Source: Minicystis rosea | GTDB taxonomy: Bacteria; Myxococcota_A; Polyangia; Polyangiales; Polyangiaceae | NCBI GenBank assembly: GCA_001931535.1 | Contig: CP016211.1 | Location: 14,027,501-14,091,500 of the forward strand | Direction of reading: 5' to 3' | DNA: 64,000 nt | In this document: piece after piece, positions 55,241-63,438 of the stretch | Numbering within the stretch: the first letter of the stretch is position 1 | How the letters are laid out: each line of letters opens with the position of its first letter | Program-made: the position numbers and the translations under genes | Notes under the pieces: generated by a model | Seen by the model: the letters and a program-made list of their open reading frames with translations, nothing else | What the model was told of the DNA's origin: nothing | Database searches by the model: none

Positions 55241-57135
55241 TTGTCGAAGATGGTCTTCGGCGGGGCGAGCGGATCGACGGGCTTGCCCTGCGGCGGCGTC
55301 GGGGCTTGAGGTGCGGCGGTGGGCGGCGCGGGCGCATTGCCCTTCGGGGCCGGGCCCTTGCCCGTCGGCCCGCCGGGGCGGTGCACGGGGCCGGGGCCCG
55401 GAACGGCGGTCGCCGGCGTGGGCGGAGGCGCGGGCTCCTCCGTCTTCGCGGTGGCGGGCTCCGTGGGCTTCGGCGTGGGCTCGGCGGTGACGGAAGGCGT
55501 CGGCACCGGCGGCGGAGGAGGCGGCGCCGTGTCCGTAATCACGGGAGCCGGGGGCTTGCTGACGGCCCGCATCGCGAGGCCGGCGACGATGCCGCCGATC
55601 GCGAGGACGCTGACCACCACGAGCGCGAGGATCGCGGCCTTGTTGCGCGGCGCGCCCGTGATCATCGGGCCCTTGGCGCCCTGCGCGAAGCTCGCGGCCG
55701 CGCGCACGCTGATGGGCGCGCTGTACGGGCCGGGCACGATCTGGTTCGGATTCGTCGGCGGCGGAGGCGCGGGCGGCGGAGGCGCCGGCGGCGCGCCCTG
55801 CGCGGTCGGATCCATCACCGGCATGGGCACCGTGGGCCGCGTGCCGAGCAGGTTGGAGGGGGCTTGTTGCGCCGCGGGATGCGGCTCGGCGATGAGCTGC
55901 GTCCCAGCCTGCACCGGCGGATGGAGCGGCGCCGGGGGCGGCGGATAGCCTTGTTGCGCAGGCTGCGCGGGATAACCCTGTTGCGCGGGCTGCGCGGAAT
56001 AGCCTTGTTGAGCGGGCTGCGCGGAATAGCCCTGCTGCGCGGGATAGCCTTGCTGCGCCGGATATCCGGGTTGGGACGGGTAGTGCTGCGGCGCCTGCCC
56101 CTGCGGGCTCGTCGTGCTCATCTGCGGAGGCGCGCCGGGGACGCCGCCCGTGGCGGGCGCGCCGCTCGCGAACACGCCGCTCGAGCGCGCTTGCAGATCG
56201 GGGATGGGGAGGCCGGACATGCGCGCGATGCGCTCGATCGTCGGCGCGGAGCGGCTCGGCGCGAAGGGCGCGAGGGCCACCACGAGCTCGCCCACGGATT
56301 GGTAGCGCTGGCCGCGATCGCGGGCGTACGCGCGCTCGATGACGCGGGCGAGCGGCTCGGGGACGTCGGGGCGCGCCTCGCGGATGGGCGTGGGGATGCC
56401 GGTGAGGATGGCGGCGCAGAGCTGCGGGAGCGTGTCGGCGTAGAAGGGCTGCTTGCCGGCGAGGAGCTCGTAGAGCGAGATGCCGAGCGCGTAGATGTCG
56501 GTGCGGTGATCGACCGAGCGCGTCTGCTGCATCTGCTCCGGCGACATGTAGAGCGCCGAGCCCATCGCGGCCGTGGTCTTCGTGAGGTTGTCGACCGCGT
56601 TGCCGCCCGACTTGGAGATGCCGAAGTCGAGCACCTTCACGATGGGCGAGCCGTCGGGGCGCTTCGACAAGAAGAGGTTCGCCGGCTTGAGATCGCGGTG
56701 CACGATGTCGTAGCTGTGCGCCTCGGCGATCGCCTCGCTGCCTTGGATGACGTAGTCGATGGCGTCGGGGATGGAGAGGACGCCCGTCTTCTCCAGCGTG
56801 CCCGCGAGGTCGCGACCCTCGAGGAACTCCATCACCATGTAGGGCGCGCCGGTGTCGAGCACGCCGACGTCGGAGACGCGGGCGACGTGCTCGCTCTTGA
56901 TCTTCACCGCGTTGCGCGCCTCGCGCTGGAAGCGCGCCGAGGCCTCGGGGTGATTGGCGTACTCCGGGAGGAGGAACTTGAGCGCCACCCGCTCGTCGAG
57001 CGCGATGTGCCGCGCCTCCACGACGACACCCATGCCGCCTTGGCCGAGGATGCGCTCGACCCGGTACTTTCCGGCGAGGATCGTGCCCGGCACGGTGGGA
57101 CTGTTGGCAACCGTCGGAGCAGGGGCGTTCGACAC
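55237..57135 (-). CDS. Transmembrane Ser/Thr protein kinase with Tyr/Pro/Gln repeats
   Basis: A 632-aa Hanks kinase. Kinase domain (about 20-285): ILGQGGMGVVVEA, VALKFLLPE, HRDLKPANLF (His146), VLDFGISKS, GSALYMSPEQM. Then a long linker with about eight units of QQGYPAQPA / QQGYSAQPA, a Pro-rich part, one membrane helix (about 495-518, AAILALVVVSVLAIGGIVAG), and an outer Pro/Thr-rich tail (PPTAAPQAPTPPQGKPV). All catalytic residues are kept, so it should be active. GTG at 57135 (VSNAPAPTVANSPTVPG) is the most likely start; the frame is open further but non-typical. Translationally coupled with the TPR/PEGA gene. Regulated perhaps by the repeat region upstream. Confidence 0.9.
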   Translation of the reverse strand: MSNAPAPTVANSPTVPGTILAGKYRVERILGQGGMGVVVEARHIALDERVALKFLLPEYANHPEASARFQREARNAVKIKSEHVARVSDVGVLDTGAPYMVMEFLEGRDLAGTLEKTGVLSIPDAIDYVIQGSEAIAEAHSYDIVHRDLKPANLFLSKRPDGSPIVKVLDFGISKSGGNAVDNLTKTTAAMGSALYMSPEQMQQTRSVDHRTDIYALGISLYELLAGKQPFYADTLPQLCAAILTGIPTPIREARPDVPEPLARVIERAYARDRGQRYQSVGELVVALAPFAPSRSAPTIERIARMSGLPIPDLQARSSGVFASGAPATGGVPGAPPQMSTTSPQGQAPQHYPSQPGYPAQQGYPAQQGYSAQPAQQGYSAQPAQQGYPAQPAQQGYPPPPAPLHPPVQAGTQLIAEPHPAAQQAPSNLLGTRPTVPMPVMDPTAQGAPPAPPPPAPPPPTNPNQIVPGPYSAPISVRAAASFAQGAKGPMITGAPRNKAAILALVVVSVLAIGGIVAGLAMRAVSKPPAPVITDTAPPPPPPVPTPSVTAEPTPKPTEPATAKTEEPAPPPTPATAVPGPGPVHRPGGPTGKGPAPKGNAPAPPTAAPQAPTPPQGKPVDPLAPPKTIFDK

Positions 57136-57351
57136 GGGCGGGCCATCATCACACCCCCCCTCGATTCCGGCAAGCAGTCCCGCGGCGAGGCCCGGGGCAC
57201 CGCCGCGCGCGCATCCAGCCATTCCGCGTGGGCGTCACTCCATGGGACGACGACGTCGCTTCGGCGCCGCCGGGCGCGATCCGCGCAAGCATGCGGTGCC
57301 CACCGGAGCGTGCTCCCGCGCCGTCACCTCCATGCGCTGTGAGTGAGCCCA

Positions 57352-57668
57352 CCCCACCCGCGGGGGATCGGCGTCACTCAAACCACCCGGGACCCCACCC
57401 GCGGGGTATCGGCGTCACTCAAACCACCCGGGACCCCACCCGCGGGGTATCGGCGTCACTCAAACCACCCGGGACCCCACCCGCGGGTGGGGTCGGCGCC
57501 ACTCAAACCACCCGGGACCCCACCCGCGGGTGGGGGTCGGCGCCACTCAAACCACCCGGGACCCCACCCGCGGGTGGGGGTCGACGCCACTCGAACCACC
57601 CGGGACCCCACCCGCGGGTGGGGGTCGACGTCACTGAGAGCACCTCGGACCCACCCACGGGTGGGGGC
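57352..57668. repeat. 41-44 bp tandem repeat, eight units, with an internal palindrome
   Basis: Units start at 57352, 57393, 57434, 57475, 57518, 57562, 57606 and 57650 (last partial). The frame is GGCGTCACTCAAACCACCCG, then GGACCCCACCCGCGGG. From the fourth unit on it contains the perfect 18-bp palindrome CCCCACCCGCGGGTGGGG. A step from 41 to 44 bp is not a multiple of three, so not coding. It lies between the kinase gene start (57135) and the histidine kinase stop (57744). The 57136-57351 part shows no feature. Confidence 0.9.
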
Positions 57669-57743
57669 GGCCGGGACTTTGGGGCGACGTTGGACCGGGG
57701 CGCCGGGCGACTCCTTCGGCCCGATCAGGGGGACGGCGGAGGG

Positions 57744-58937
57744 CTAGTCGCGGTGGCGTTCGTGGAGGCCGGTGCTCGGCGTCTTCGTCGAGGGGGCCGG
57801 TTGCGCCGGGAGCTCGATGGTGAAGGTGGCGCCGTGGCCCTCGCCGGGGCTCTCGGCGGCGATGGTGCCGCCGTGCGCTTCGACGAGGTGGCGCGCGATC
57901 CAGAGGCCCACGCCGAGGCCGTGGTGCGCGGGGCGATCGAAGGCGTGGGGGCCGTCGAAGAGCTGGGGGAGCGCGTCGCGGCGGATCCCGCGGCCGGTGT
58001 CGCGCACGGTGATGCGCACGACGCCGCCGTCGCGCGCGAGGCACAGATCCACGCGGCCGCCGCGGGGCGTGGCGCGGATGGCGTTGCCGAGCAGCTCGGT
58101 GACGATCTGCTCGATGCGCCGCGCGTCGCCGACGATCGCGCCCGCGCCTTCGTCGAGCTCGGCCGCGAGCGCGACGCCGGCCGCCTCGGCCGCGGGGCGC
58201 GCGGCCTCCACGGCGGAGGCGGCGGCGGGGCCGATCTCGACGGCCGCCGGCTCGACGCGGAGGGTGCCCGTGATCAGGTGGGAGACGTCGAGCAGATCGT
58301 CGATCATCCGCGCTTGGATGCGGGCGTTGCGCTCGATGGTCTCGAGGGCGCGGGCGCGCGCGGGCTCGTCGAGGCGGCGCGCGCGGAGCAGCGAGGCCCA
58401 CCCGAGCAAGGCGTTGAGCGGCGTGCGGAGCTGATGCGCGGCGCACGCCAGGAAATCGTCCCGGCGGCGCGCGGCCGCGGCTTCCTCGCGGCGGCGCGTG
58501 GCCTCGTCGATCGCGCCGCGGATCGCGTGCGCCAGGCGATCGAGGCGGCGCGCGGGCACGCAGGCGGCGGCGCCCGCGGCGAGCCAATCGAAGGCATCGT
58601 CGAGCGGACCTTCGGCGATGAGGACGACGGGCGTCTCGGGCGCGTGGGCGCGCGCTTCTTCGAGGGTGGCGGGGGGCGCGCAGCCGGGGACGTTCGAGCC
58701 GGCGACGACGGCGTCCGCGCGCCCTTCGGCGAGCGCGGATCGCAGGGCGGCGCGCGTCGTCGCGCGGCGCACGCGGCATTCGACGGAGGCTGCGGAGAGC
58801 GCGGCGAGGATCCGCGCGGCCTCGACGTCGCCGGCTTCGAGCAACACTAGGACGATGGCGCTCACGGCCCTCTCGATGCGTGATGGAGCGGCCGCGCCGG
58901 GCGCCGCTCCGGCGCTCGCTGCGGTGTGCTCGCTCAT
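57744..58937 (-). CDS. Soluble hybrid-type histidine kinase with degenerate receiver
   Basis: A 397-aa protein without membrane segments. N-terminal receiver-like domain (about 25-145; VLVLLEAGDVEAARILAALS, ADAVVAGSNVPGCAPPATLE) lacks the phosphorylatable Asp (Gly in that place). HisKA (about 155-225) has ACAAHQLRTPLNALLGWASL with the phospho-His. HATPase (about 245-385) has ELLGNAIRATPRGG (N box), RDTGRGI and GLGVGLWIARHLV. It probably senses a cytoplasmic signal through its N-terminal domain and passes phosphate to an unlinked regulator. ATG at 58937. Confidence 0.9.
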   Translation of the reverse strand: MSEHTAASAGAAPGAAAPSRIERAVSAIVLVLLEAGDVEAARILAALSAASVECRVRRATTRAALRSALAEGRADAVVAGSNVPGCAPPATLEEARAHAPETPVVLIAEGPLDDAFDWLAAGAAACVPARRLDRLAHAIRGAIDEATRRREEAAAARRRDDFLACAAHQLRTPLNALLGWASLLRARRLDEPARARALETIERNARIQARMIDDLLDVSHLITGTLRVEPAAVEIGPAAASAVEAARPAAEAAGVALAAELDEGAGAIVGDARRIEQIVTELLGNAIRATPRGGRVDLCLARDGGVVRITVRDTGRGIRRDALPQLFDGPHAFDRPAHHGLGVGLWIARHLVEAHGGTIAAESPGEGHGATFTIELPAQPAPSTKTPSTGLHERHRD

Positions 58938-59124
58938 GGGTCGGATGCCGCGCCCCCGAGACGCGTCCCGCGCGCCTTCGCCGCGCGCCCCGGGCGTATG
59001 CCGCGCGCACCGCGGTGCCGTTCTGCGCGTGGATCTCGCGTGTGTTGGACCTGCTTTTCGGGGCGCTCCTTACCCGACGGCGACCGCGCGCAGACTATAC
59101 CCCTATGGATCCGAAGGAGGAGCC

Positions 59125-59841
59125 ATGGCGACGGTGCGAGGCGCGGTGGGCCGCGCGCTCGAGGGCCTGTTGACCGAGTACGTCGCCGACGCGGCGGATC
59201 GGTGGGACCACATTTACGTGCGGGGCCTCGGCGAGGCGCTCGATGGGGCCACGCGGCGCGCGCGTCACTACGTCATCGCCGGCCTCGTCGCCGACGTATC
59301 CGGTCACGCCCCGCGCGTGCTCGACGTCGGCTGTGGCTCCGGCTCTTTGTATCGCCACCTGCGCCGCGTGGATCCCATCTACCAAGGCATCGATCCGTCG
59401 AGCCGCGCCATCCAGCGGTGTCGCGAGCGGTTCGCCGAGGACAAGCACTGCTCCTTCGAGGTCGCCTCCTTCGACGAGTACGAGCCGCGGGGGACGTTCG
59501 ACGTGATCATCCTCGACGACACGTTTCTCTCGCTCCCGATGCGGAGGACGCGCGCGGTGATCGACAAGGCCGTCGCGTACCTTTCGGGCCCGGAGAGCGT
59601 GCTCGTGATCTCGCTGTCCAATCCCCTCAAAGGGCCGCTCCTCTGGGCGGCGTGCCGGACGGCCTTGCCGGAGCCGCTGCAACGCATCTCCGTGAGCGCG
59701 CGGGCCATTCCGTTGCTCGGCGATCGCTGGACCGTGAAGGCCTACACCCATCTCAAGACCGAGAGCGACGAAGACCCGATGGCGCCACCCGTGTCGGGCG
59801 TCGACGGCCCGCCGCTGCGCTGGCGCGACAAGGTCTCGTGA
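59125..59841 (+). CDS. Class I SAM-dependent methyltransferase
   Basis: A 238-aa protein. Motif I RVLDVGCGSGSLYRHLRRVD, YQGIDPSSRAIQRCRERFAE, FEVASFDEYEPRGTFDVIIL, then YLSGPESVLVISLSNP. This is a class I methyltransferase close to the Methyltransf_23/25 groups; target unknown (small molecule or lipid). ATG at 59125 with GGAGGAG 3-9 bases upstream settles the start. It is 17 bases before the left end of the IS1182 element, which ends the local gene order. Confidence 0.88.
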   Translation: MATVRGAVGRALEGLLTEYVADAADRWDHIYVRGLGEALDGATRRARHYVIAGLVADVSGHAPRVLDVGCGSGSLYRHLRRVDPIYQGIDPSSRAIQRCRERFAEDKHCSFEVASFDEYEPRGTFDVIILDDTFLSLPMRRTRAVIDKAVAYLSGPESVLVISLSNPLKGPLLWAACRTALPEPLQRISVSARAIPLLGDRWTVKAYTHLKTESDEDPMAPPVSGVDGPPLRWRDKVS

Positions 59842-59858
59842 CGTCGGACAGAGCCTAG

Positions 59859-61535
59859 AGACCTGACCAATTAGGCCGCAACCCTGGCAAGCTGGTCGGC
59901 CACGCAGAGGTTCGAGAGCGCCGCCTGGCGCCGCAGATCGAACAGGTTCCTGCGCAGCCCTCGGTAGCGGGCGCGGTCGCCTTGGCGGTTGTGGATCGTG
60001 GCCAGGGCGTGCTCGACCCCGACGCGCTGGCGCAGCGTTGCTCTGCCTTCAGGCGTCTTGGCGTGCGCGCGGAGCTCGACGAGGAAAGGCTCGTTCGGGT
60101 GAACCGAGAGGCTGCGCCCTCGCTTGCCTGCGGCCTGCGTACATCGCACACGGAGCGGACAAGCCGCGCAGCGCGTGGCGGGGAAGTGGAGGGTTTGGCC
60201 GAGCGCAAAGGGCACCACCACGTCGTTCGGGCAGCGCACGGTGCCAGCGTCGAGATCGATGGTGAAGTCCGCTTTGGAGAAGAGCGCGCCGTTGCGCAGC
60301 GGGAACGGCTTGCAGCGCACCGCCATTCCACGGCGTCGATGCGACTCGATGCTCTCGTCGCCGAGATAGCCGCGATCGATGAACAGCTCGTGCACGTCGG
60401 CGCCCTGACGCTCGATATCCGCGAACAGCTCCGCTGCTGCGACGCGCTCCGGCTGGTTGGCCGGCGTGAGCGCGACGGCGCACACGAGCCCGGGCGTGTC
60501 GAGATCGACGGCGATGTGCCGCTTGTAGCCATCGATGCGCTTCTTCTTGCTCTTGCGGCCGTGGCGCATGTCCGCATCGCTGACGCTGATACGTCGATCC
60601 TTGGCGACGCCGTGCTTGATGCGCCGACCGCCGCCATCGTCGGGATCGGGCTCGGTATCCTGCGCGACGAGCTTCTCGACCAGCTCCCACTGCTCTTTGA
60701 GCGGAGGTGCGCCGAGGTGCTCTGCGAGCTGCTTGTTCATCCACGCGCCGAGCGCGGACACTTGTGCGAGCAGCTTCTCCAGCGCCCGCTTCTTCGCGCC
60801 GGCATCGTCCCAGTCGATGTCGAGCCCCGTCTTGATGCTCGTCGCCGTGACGACCGGGATGCCCGCGTCCTTCGCGACCTCCTCGAACGATCTGCCCGTC
60901 AGCTCGGCCGCCGTACGCACCACGTGTTTGGCCGCACGACCGATGAGATTGAACGTGTCCTCGACGCGCCCCGCGCCCCACAGCGGGCTCGCATCGAACG
61001 CCGCGCGCAGGTGCGTCGCGCTGAACCCGCCGGTCTCCCGCGCCAGCCGCACGGTCCTGTCGAACAGCTCGCGGTCGAGGTCGTGCTCGATCATGCGCTG
61101 GCGGAAGTAGAACAGCGTCCCTTGCGAAAAGAGCGGCTCCTCGGCGCTCAAACAACCGAGCACCATCTGCCAACGCCGATCCATCACCGTCAGCTCGACG
61201 ACTTCGTGATCCGGCACGCCAAGCGCAGCTTGCAGCAGCGACGCCAGCGCCAACTGCACCGGCGGTACGCGGTCTGCACGCTCGTAGGCCGCGTGCAACT
61301 TCCGCTGCATCTCCTCATCGAAGATGAGGTGCCGGAGCTCCCGCAGAAACACGAAGACGCGTCGCTTCCCACAACGTTCGACGATCTTCTTTTCCAACGA
61401 CGACAGCTCGACCGGCGGCTTCCAGAGCGTGGCCATGCGGCACCTCCAGTTCCGGTTTGATCAGAGGGCCGCGCCGGTGTCGATCCCGCGGTGGGTAAGG
61501 GATCGATCTTCCTTGGTTCTTAGTTGATCGGGTCT
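59859..61535 (-). mobile_element. IS1182-family insertion sequence with CTAG target duplication
   Basis: Ends AGACCTGACCAATTAGG (59859) and the reverse complement of the right end AGACCCGATCAACTAAG (61535) match at 13 of 17 positions. CTAG flanks both ends (59855-59858 and 61536-61539), consistent with a 4-bp target duplication. Length is 1677 bp with one complete transposase gene. Intact frame, clear ends and target duplication suggest recent insertion. It lies 22 bases from the palindromic element at 61561. Confidence 0.85.
59871..61436 (-). CDS. Transposase, IS1182 family (DDE)
   Basis: A 521-aa complete transposase. N-terminal DUF772-type region (LIFDEEMQRKLHAAYERADR, PPVQLALASLLQAALGVPDH, LGCLSAEEPLFSQGTLFYFR). 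DDE residues of the central RNaseH-fold are in FDASPLWGAGRVEDTFNL, HGRKSKKKRIDGYKRHIAVD and DRGYLGDES. A zinc-binding Cys cluster TRCAACPLRVRCTQ and a C-terminal RVGVEHALATIHNRQG...RYRGLRRN complete it. It moves the element by cut-and-paste or copy. Complete and unbroken, thus probably active. ATG at 61436. Confidence 0.96.
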   Translation of the reverse strand: MATLWKPPVELSSLEKKIVERCGKRRVFVFLRELRHLIFDEEMQRKLHAAYERADRVPPVQLALASLLQAALGVPDHEVVELTVMDRRWQMVLGCLSAEEPLFSQGTLFYFRQRMIEHDLDRELFDRTVRLARETGGFSATHLRAAFDASPLWGAGRVEDTFNLIGRAAKHVVRTAAELTGRSFEEVAKDAGIPVVTATSIKTGLDIDWDDAGAKKRALEKLLAQVSALGAWMNKQLAEHLGAPPLKEQWELVEKLVAQDTEPDPDDGGGRRIKHGVAKDRRISVSDADMRHGRKSKKKRIDGYKRHIAVDLDTPGLVCAVALTPANQPERVAAAELFADIERQGADVHELFIDRGYLGDESIESHRRRGMAVRCKPFPLRNGALFSKADFTIDLDAGTVRCPNDVVVPFALGQTLHFPATRCAACPLRVRCTQAAGKRGRSLSVHPNEPFLVELRAHAKTPEGRATLRQRVGVEHALATIHNRQGDRARYRGLRRNLFDLRRQAALSNLCVADQLARVAA

Positions 61536-61560
61536 CTAGATCAGCGAGCGTAGCGAGCGT

Positions 61561-61722
61561 GATTCTCGAACGACGAAGATCCTTCGTGGACGTGGTCGTG
61601 AACGCTGACGCTGACGCTGACGACGGGCCGTCGACGTCAGCGTCAGCGTCAGCGTCAGCGTTCACGACCACGTAAACGTACGTAAACGTCCACGTCCACG
61701 AGGAGACTGTTGTTCGAGAATC
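61561..61722. repeat. Palindromic intergenic element, intact copy
   Basis: 162 bp with terminal inverted repeats (GATTCTCGAACGACG / reverse of GTTGTTCGAGAATC). Inside is a giant hairpin: 61591-61622 (GTGGTCGTGAACGCTGACGC...) pairs with 61641-61672 for over 30 bp, made of GCTGAC units, plus AACGTACGTAAACG inner palindromes. A reverse-oriented copy split by the serine-recombinase transposon lies at 7220-9278. No reading frame is likely. It may be a MITE-type element. Confidence 0.85.
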
Positions 61723-61743
61723 TTGACCGCTTTGACCGCTGAT

Positions 61744-63438
61744 TTAGCCGTAGACCTCGTCCTGCTCGATCCGCGACAGCACCCAGTCGAACTCGCCCGT
61801 CGTGATCTTGGCGCTGCAGTAGCGGCACACGCCGGCCATGCTCACGTCGAGGCCGGCGCCGCAGCTCGGGCACGCCGGGGTCGTGCGCGGCGCGCCCGTG
61901 CGATCGACGCCGCGGATCAACGTCCAATACTCGCTGTAGCTCCGCTCGCGATCGTTGTTGCCGGAGACCACCTCGCCGGCCTCGTTCACCGTGTAGTCGA
62001 GCCCGGTGGCGAAGACGCGCACGGTGACGGCGTCGAAGCGTGCATCGGAGACCACGCGGCAAAGGTGGATGGCGACGATGCGCGATCCATCGGTGAGGTT
62101 CCGGAGCTTCTGCCGCTTGTAGGCGTCGACCCAGTAGAGCTGCGTCTGGAAGAGGTTGTCGCTGAGGAAGGCCCGCACGAGCTTCAGATCCTGCTTCGTC
62201 CAGCCCTCGTGGAAGGTGCGGAAGCAGAGCTCGATCCGCGCCGTGAAGGCGCCCCAATCGAGCGACGGATCCTTCTCGACGAGCGCGGTCCAGCGCGCCT
62301 TCACGTCGGGCGCGACGATGGTCGGATCGTTCGTGCCCACCTCTTCCACGGTGCCGGTGAGGAAGGGCGGGCGCTCCTCGCGCGAGAGGATCTCGATCGA
62401 CTGCACCACCCAGTCGTGCTCGCCGTGGGAGACGTCCTTCTGGCAATACCCGCAGGTCCCGCCGATGATCTTGTCGAGCGGCGCGCCGCAGTTGGGGCAA
62501 TCGACGATGCGGGCCCGCGCCGGAGGGCGGCTCTTCACGCCGGCCGCGCGCGTGAGCGTCCAGCGCTCGGCGGTGTAGTAGGCGTGCTCTTGGCCCTGCG
62601 TCTCGACCTCGGCGTAGTTGGCCTCGAATTGCACCACGACCGCGGTGGGCGCGACGATGCCGCCCACCTCGACCCGCTCCACGCGCATGCTCCCCACGAT
62701 CACGTTCTCCACCGTGCGGCCGCCGCCGAAGCCGAGGACCTCGAGCCCCTCCCGCGTGCGCCGGCCGAGGTACGGCGCGAGGGCGTCGAGCTTGCCGGCG
62801 CCGCGCGCGGTGTGCGTCTCGGCGTAGAGCGCGTAGACGAAGTCCTCGAAGAGGACGAAGGAGAACTCGGGATCGTGCTCGCGGATCGCGGAGAGCGCGT
62901 CGATGAGCGAGCCGTACGCGCGCACGTGCTCGCGCCGCCGGCGCTCGGCGTCGTCGAGATCGCGGGCGGTGCTCTCCCACTCGGGCCCGCGCAGGCCGCT
63001 GTCGGCGCGCGAGAGGAGCACGAGGATGGCCACCACCACGGCCACGAGGAGCAGCATGATCAGGAAGAACCCCGTCATGCTGCGATCGCCCGACGACCGC
63101 GCGCTCGATCCCTCGGACGACGACGATCCATCGGACGACGAAGGCGATCGCGTCGAAGGGCTGGAAGGGTGTGACGGCGACGAGGGCCACGACGGGCTCG
63201 ACGGTCGCGACGGGGACGAAGGGCTCGACGGCCGCGAGGGGCTCGACGGCGACGAGGGTCGCGACGGGGACGAAGGGCTCGACGGCCGCGAGGGGCTCGA
63301 CGGCGACGAGGGTCGGCTCGGGGCCTTGAAGCTCTGCCCGCCGCCGGGGCGGGCCCCGAGATCGGGCGCGGCGAGCGCGGCCGCGAGGGCCAAGGCGACG
63401 ATCGCGAGGCGCGGCGCGCGGCGGAGCGAGGGCTTCAC
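61744..63438 (-). CDS. Membrane protein with two Tim44-like domains and zinc ribbons
   Basis: A 564-aa protein. The signal VKPSLRRAPRLAIVALALAA is followed by a Ser/Pro/Arg low-complexity stretch (SRPSSPSSP repeats, about 40-100), then a membrane segment (MTGFFLIMLLLVAVVVAILV). Two Tim44/MBA1-like domains (about 165-285; ALYAETHTARGAGKLDALAP; and about 360-470; CFRTFHEGWTKQDLKLVRAF) each end in a zinc ribbon: CPNCGAPLDKIIGGTCGYCQ and CPSCGAGLDVSMAGVCRYCS. Bacterial Tim44-like proteins are membrane-linked with unknown partners. GTG at 63438 overlaps the TPM gene stop (GTGA, 63435-63438), so they are co-translated. Confidence 0.85.
   Translation of the reverse strand: MKPSLRRAPRLAIVALALAAALAAPDLGARPGGGQSFKAPSRPSSPSSPSRPSSPSSPSRPSSPSSPSRPSSPSSPSRPSSPSWPSSPSHPSSPSTRSPSSSDGSSSSEGSSARSSGDRSMTGFFLIMLLLVAVVVAILVLLSRADSGLRGPEWESTARDLDDAERRRREHVRAYGSLIDALSAIREHDPEFSFVLFEDFVYALYAETHTARGAGKLDALAPYLGRRTREGLEVLGFGGGRTVENVIVGSMRVERVEVGGIVAPTAVVVQFEANYAEVETQGQEHAYYTAERWTLTRAAGVKSRPPARARIVDCPNCGAPLDKIIGGTCGYCQKDVSHGEHDWVVQSIEILSREERPPFLTGTVEEVGTNDPTIVAPDVKARWTALVEKDPSLDWGAFTARIELCFRTFHEGWTKQDLKLVRAFLSDNLFQTQLYWVDAYKRQKLRNLTDGSRIVAIHLCRVVSDARFDAVTVRVFATGLDYTVNEAGEVVSGNNDRERSYSEYWTLIRGVDRTGAPRTTPACPSCGAGLDVSMAGVCRYCSAKITTGEFDWVLSRIEQDEVYG

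Noticed and set aside
57352..57668. Possible CRISPR array from eight regular units
   Set aside because: The entire unit including 'spacers' is repeated; variation is gradual. It is a minisatellite.
57343..57747. 134-aa plus-strand frame with PPGTPPAG units
   Set aside because: Unit lengths of 41-44 bp shift the frame from copy to copy, so it cannot be a real repeat protein.
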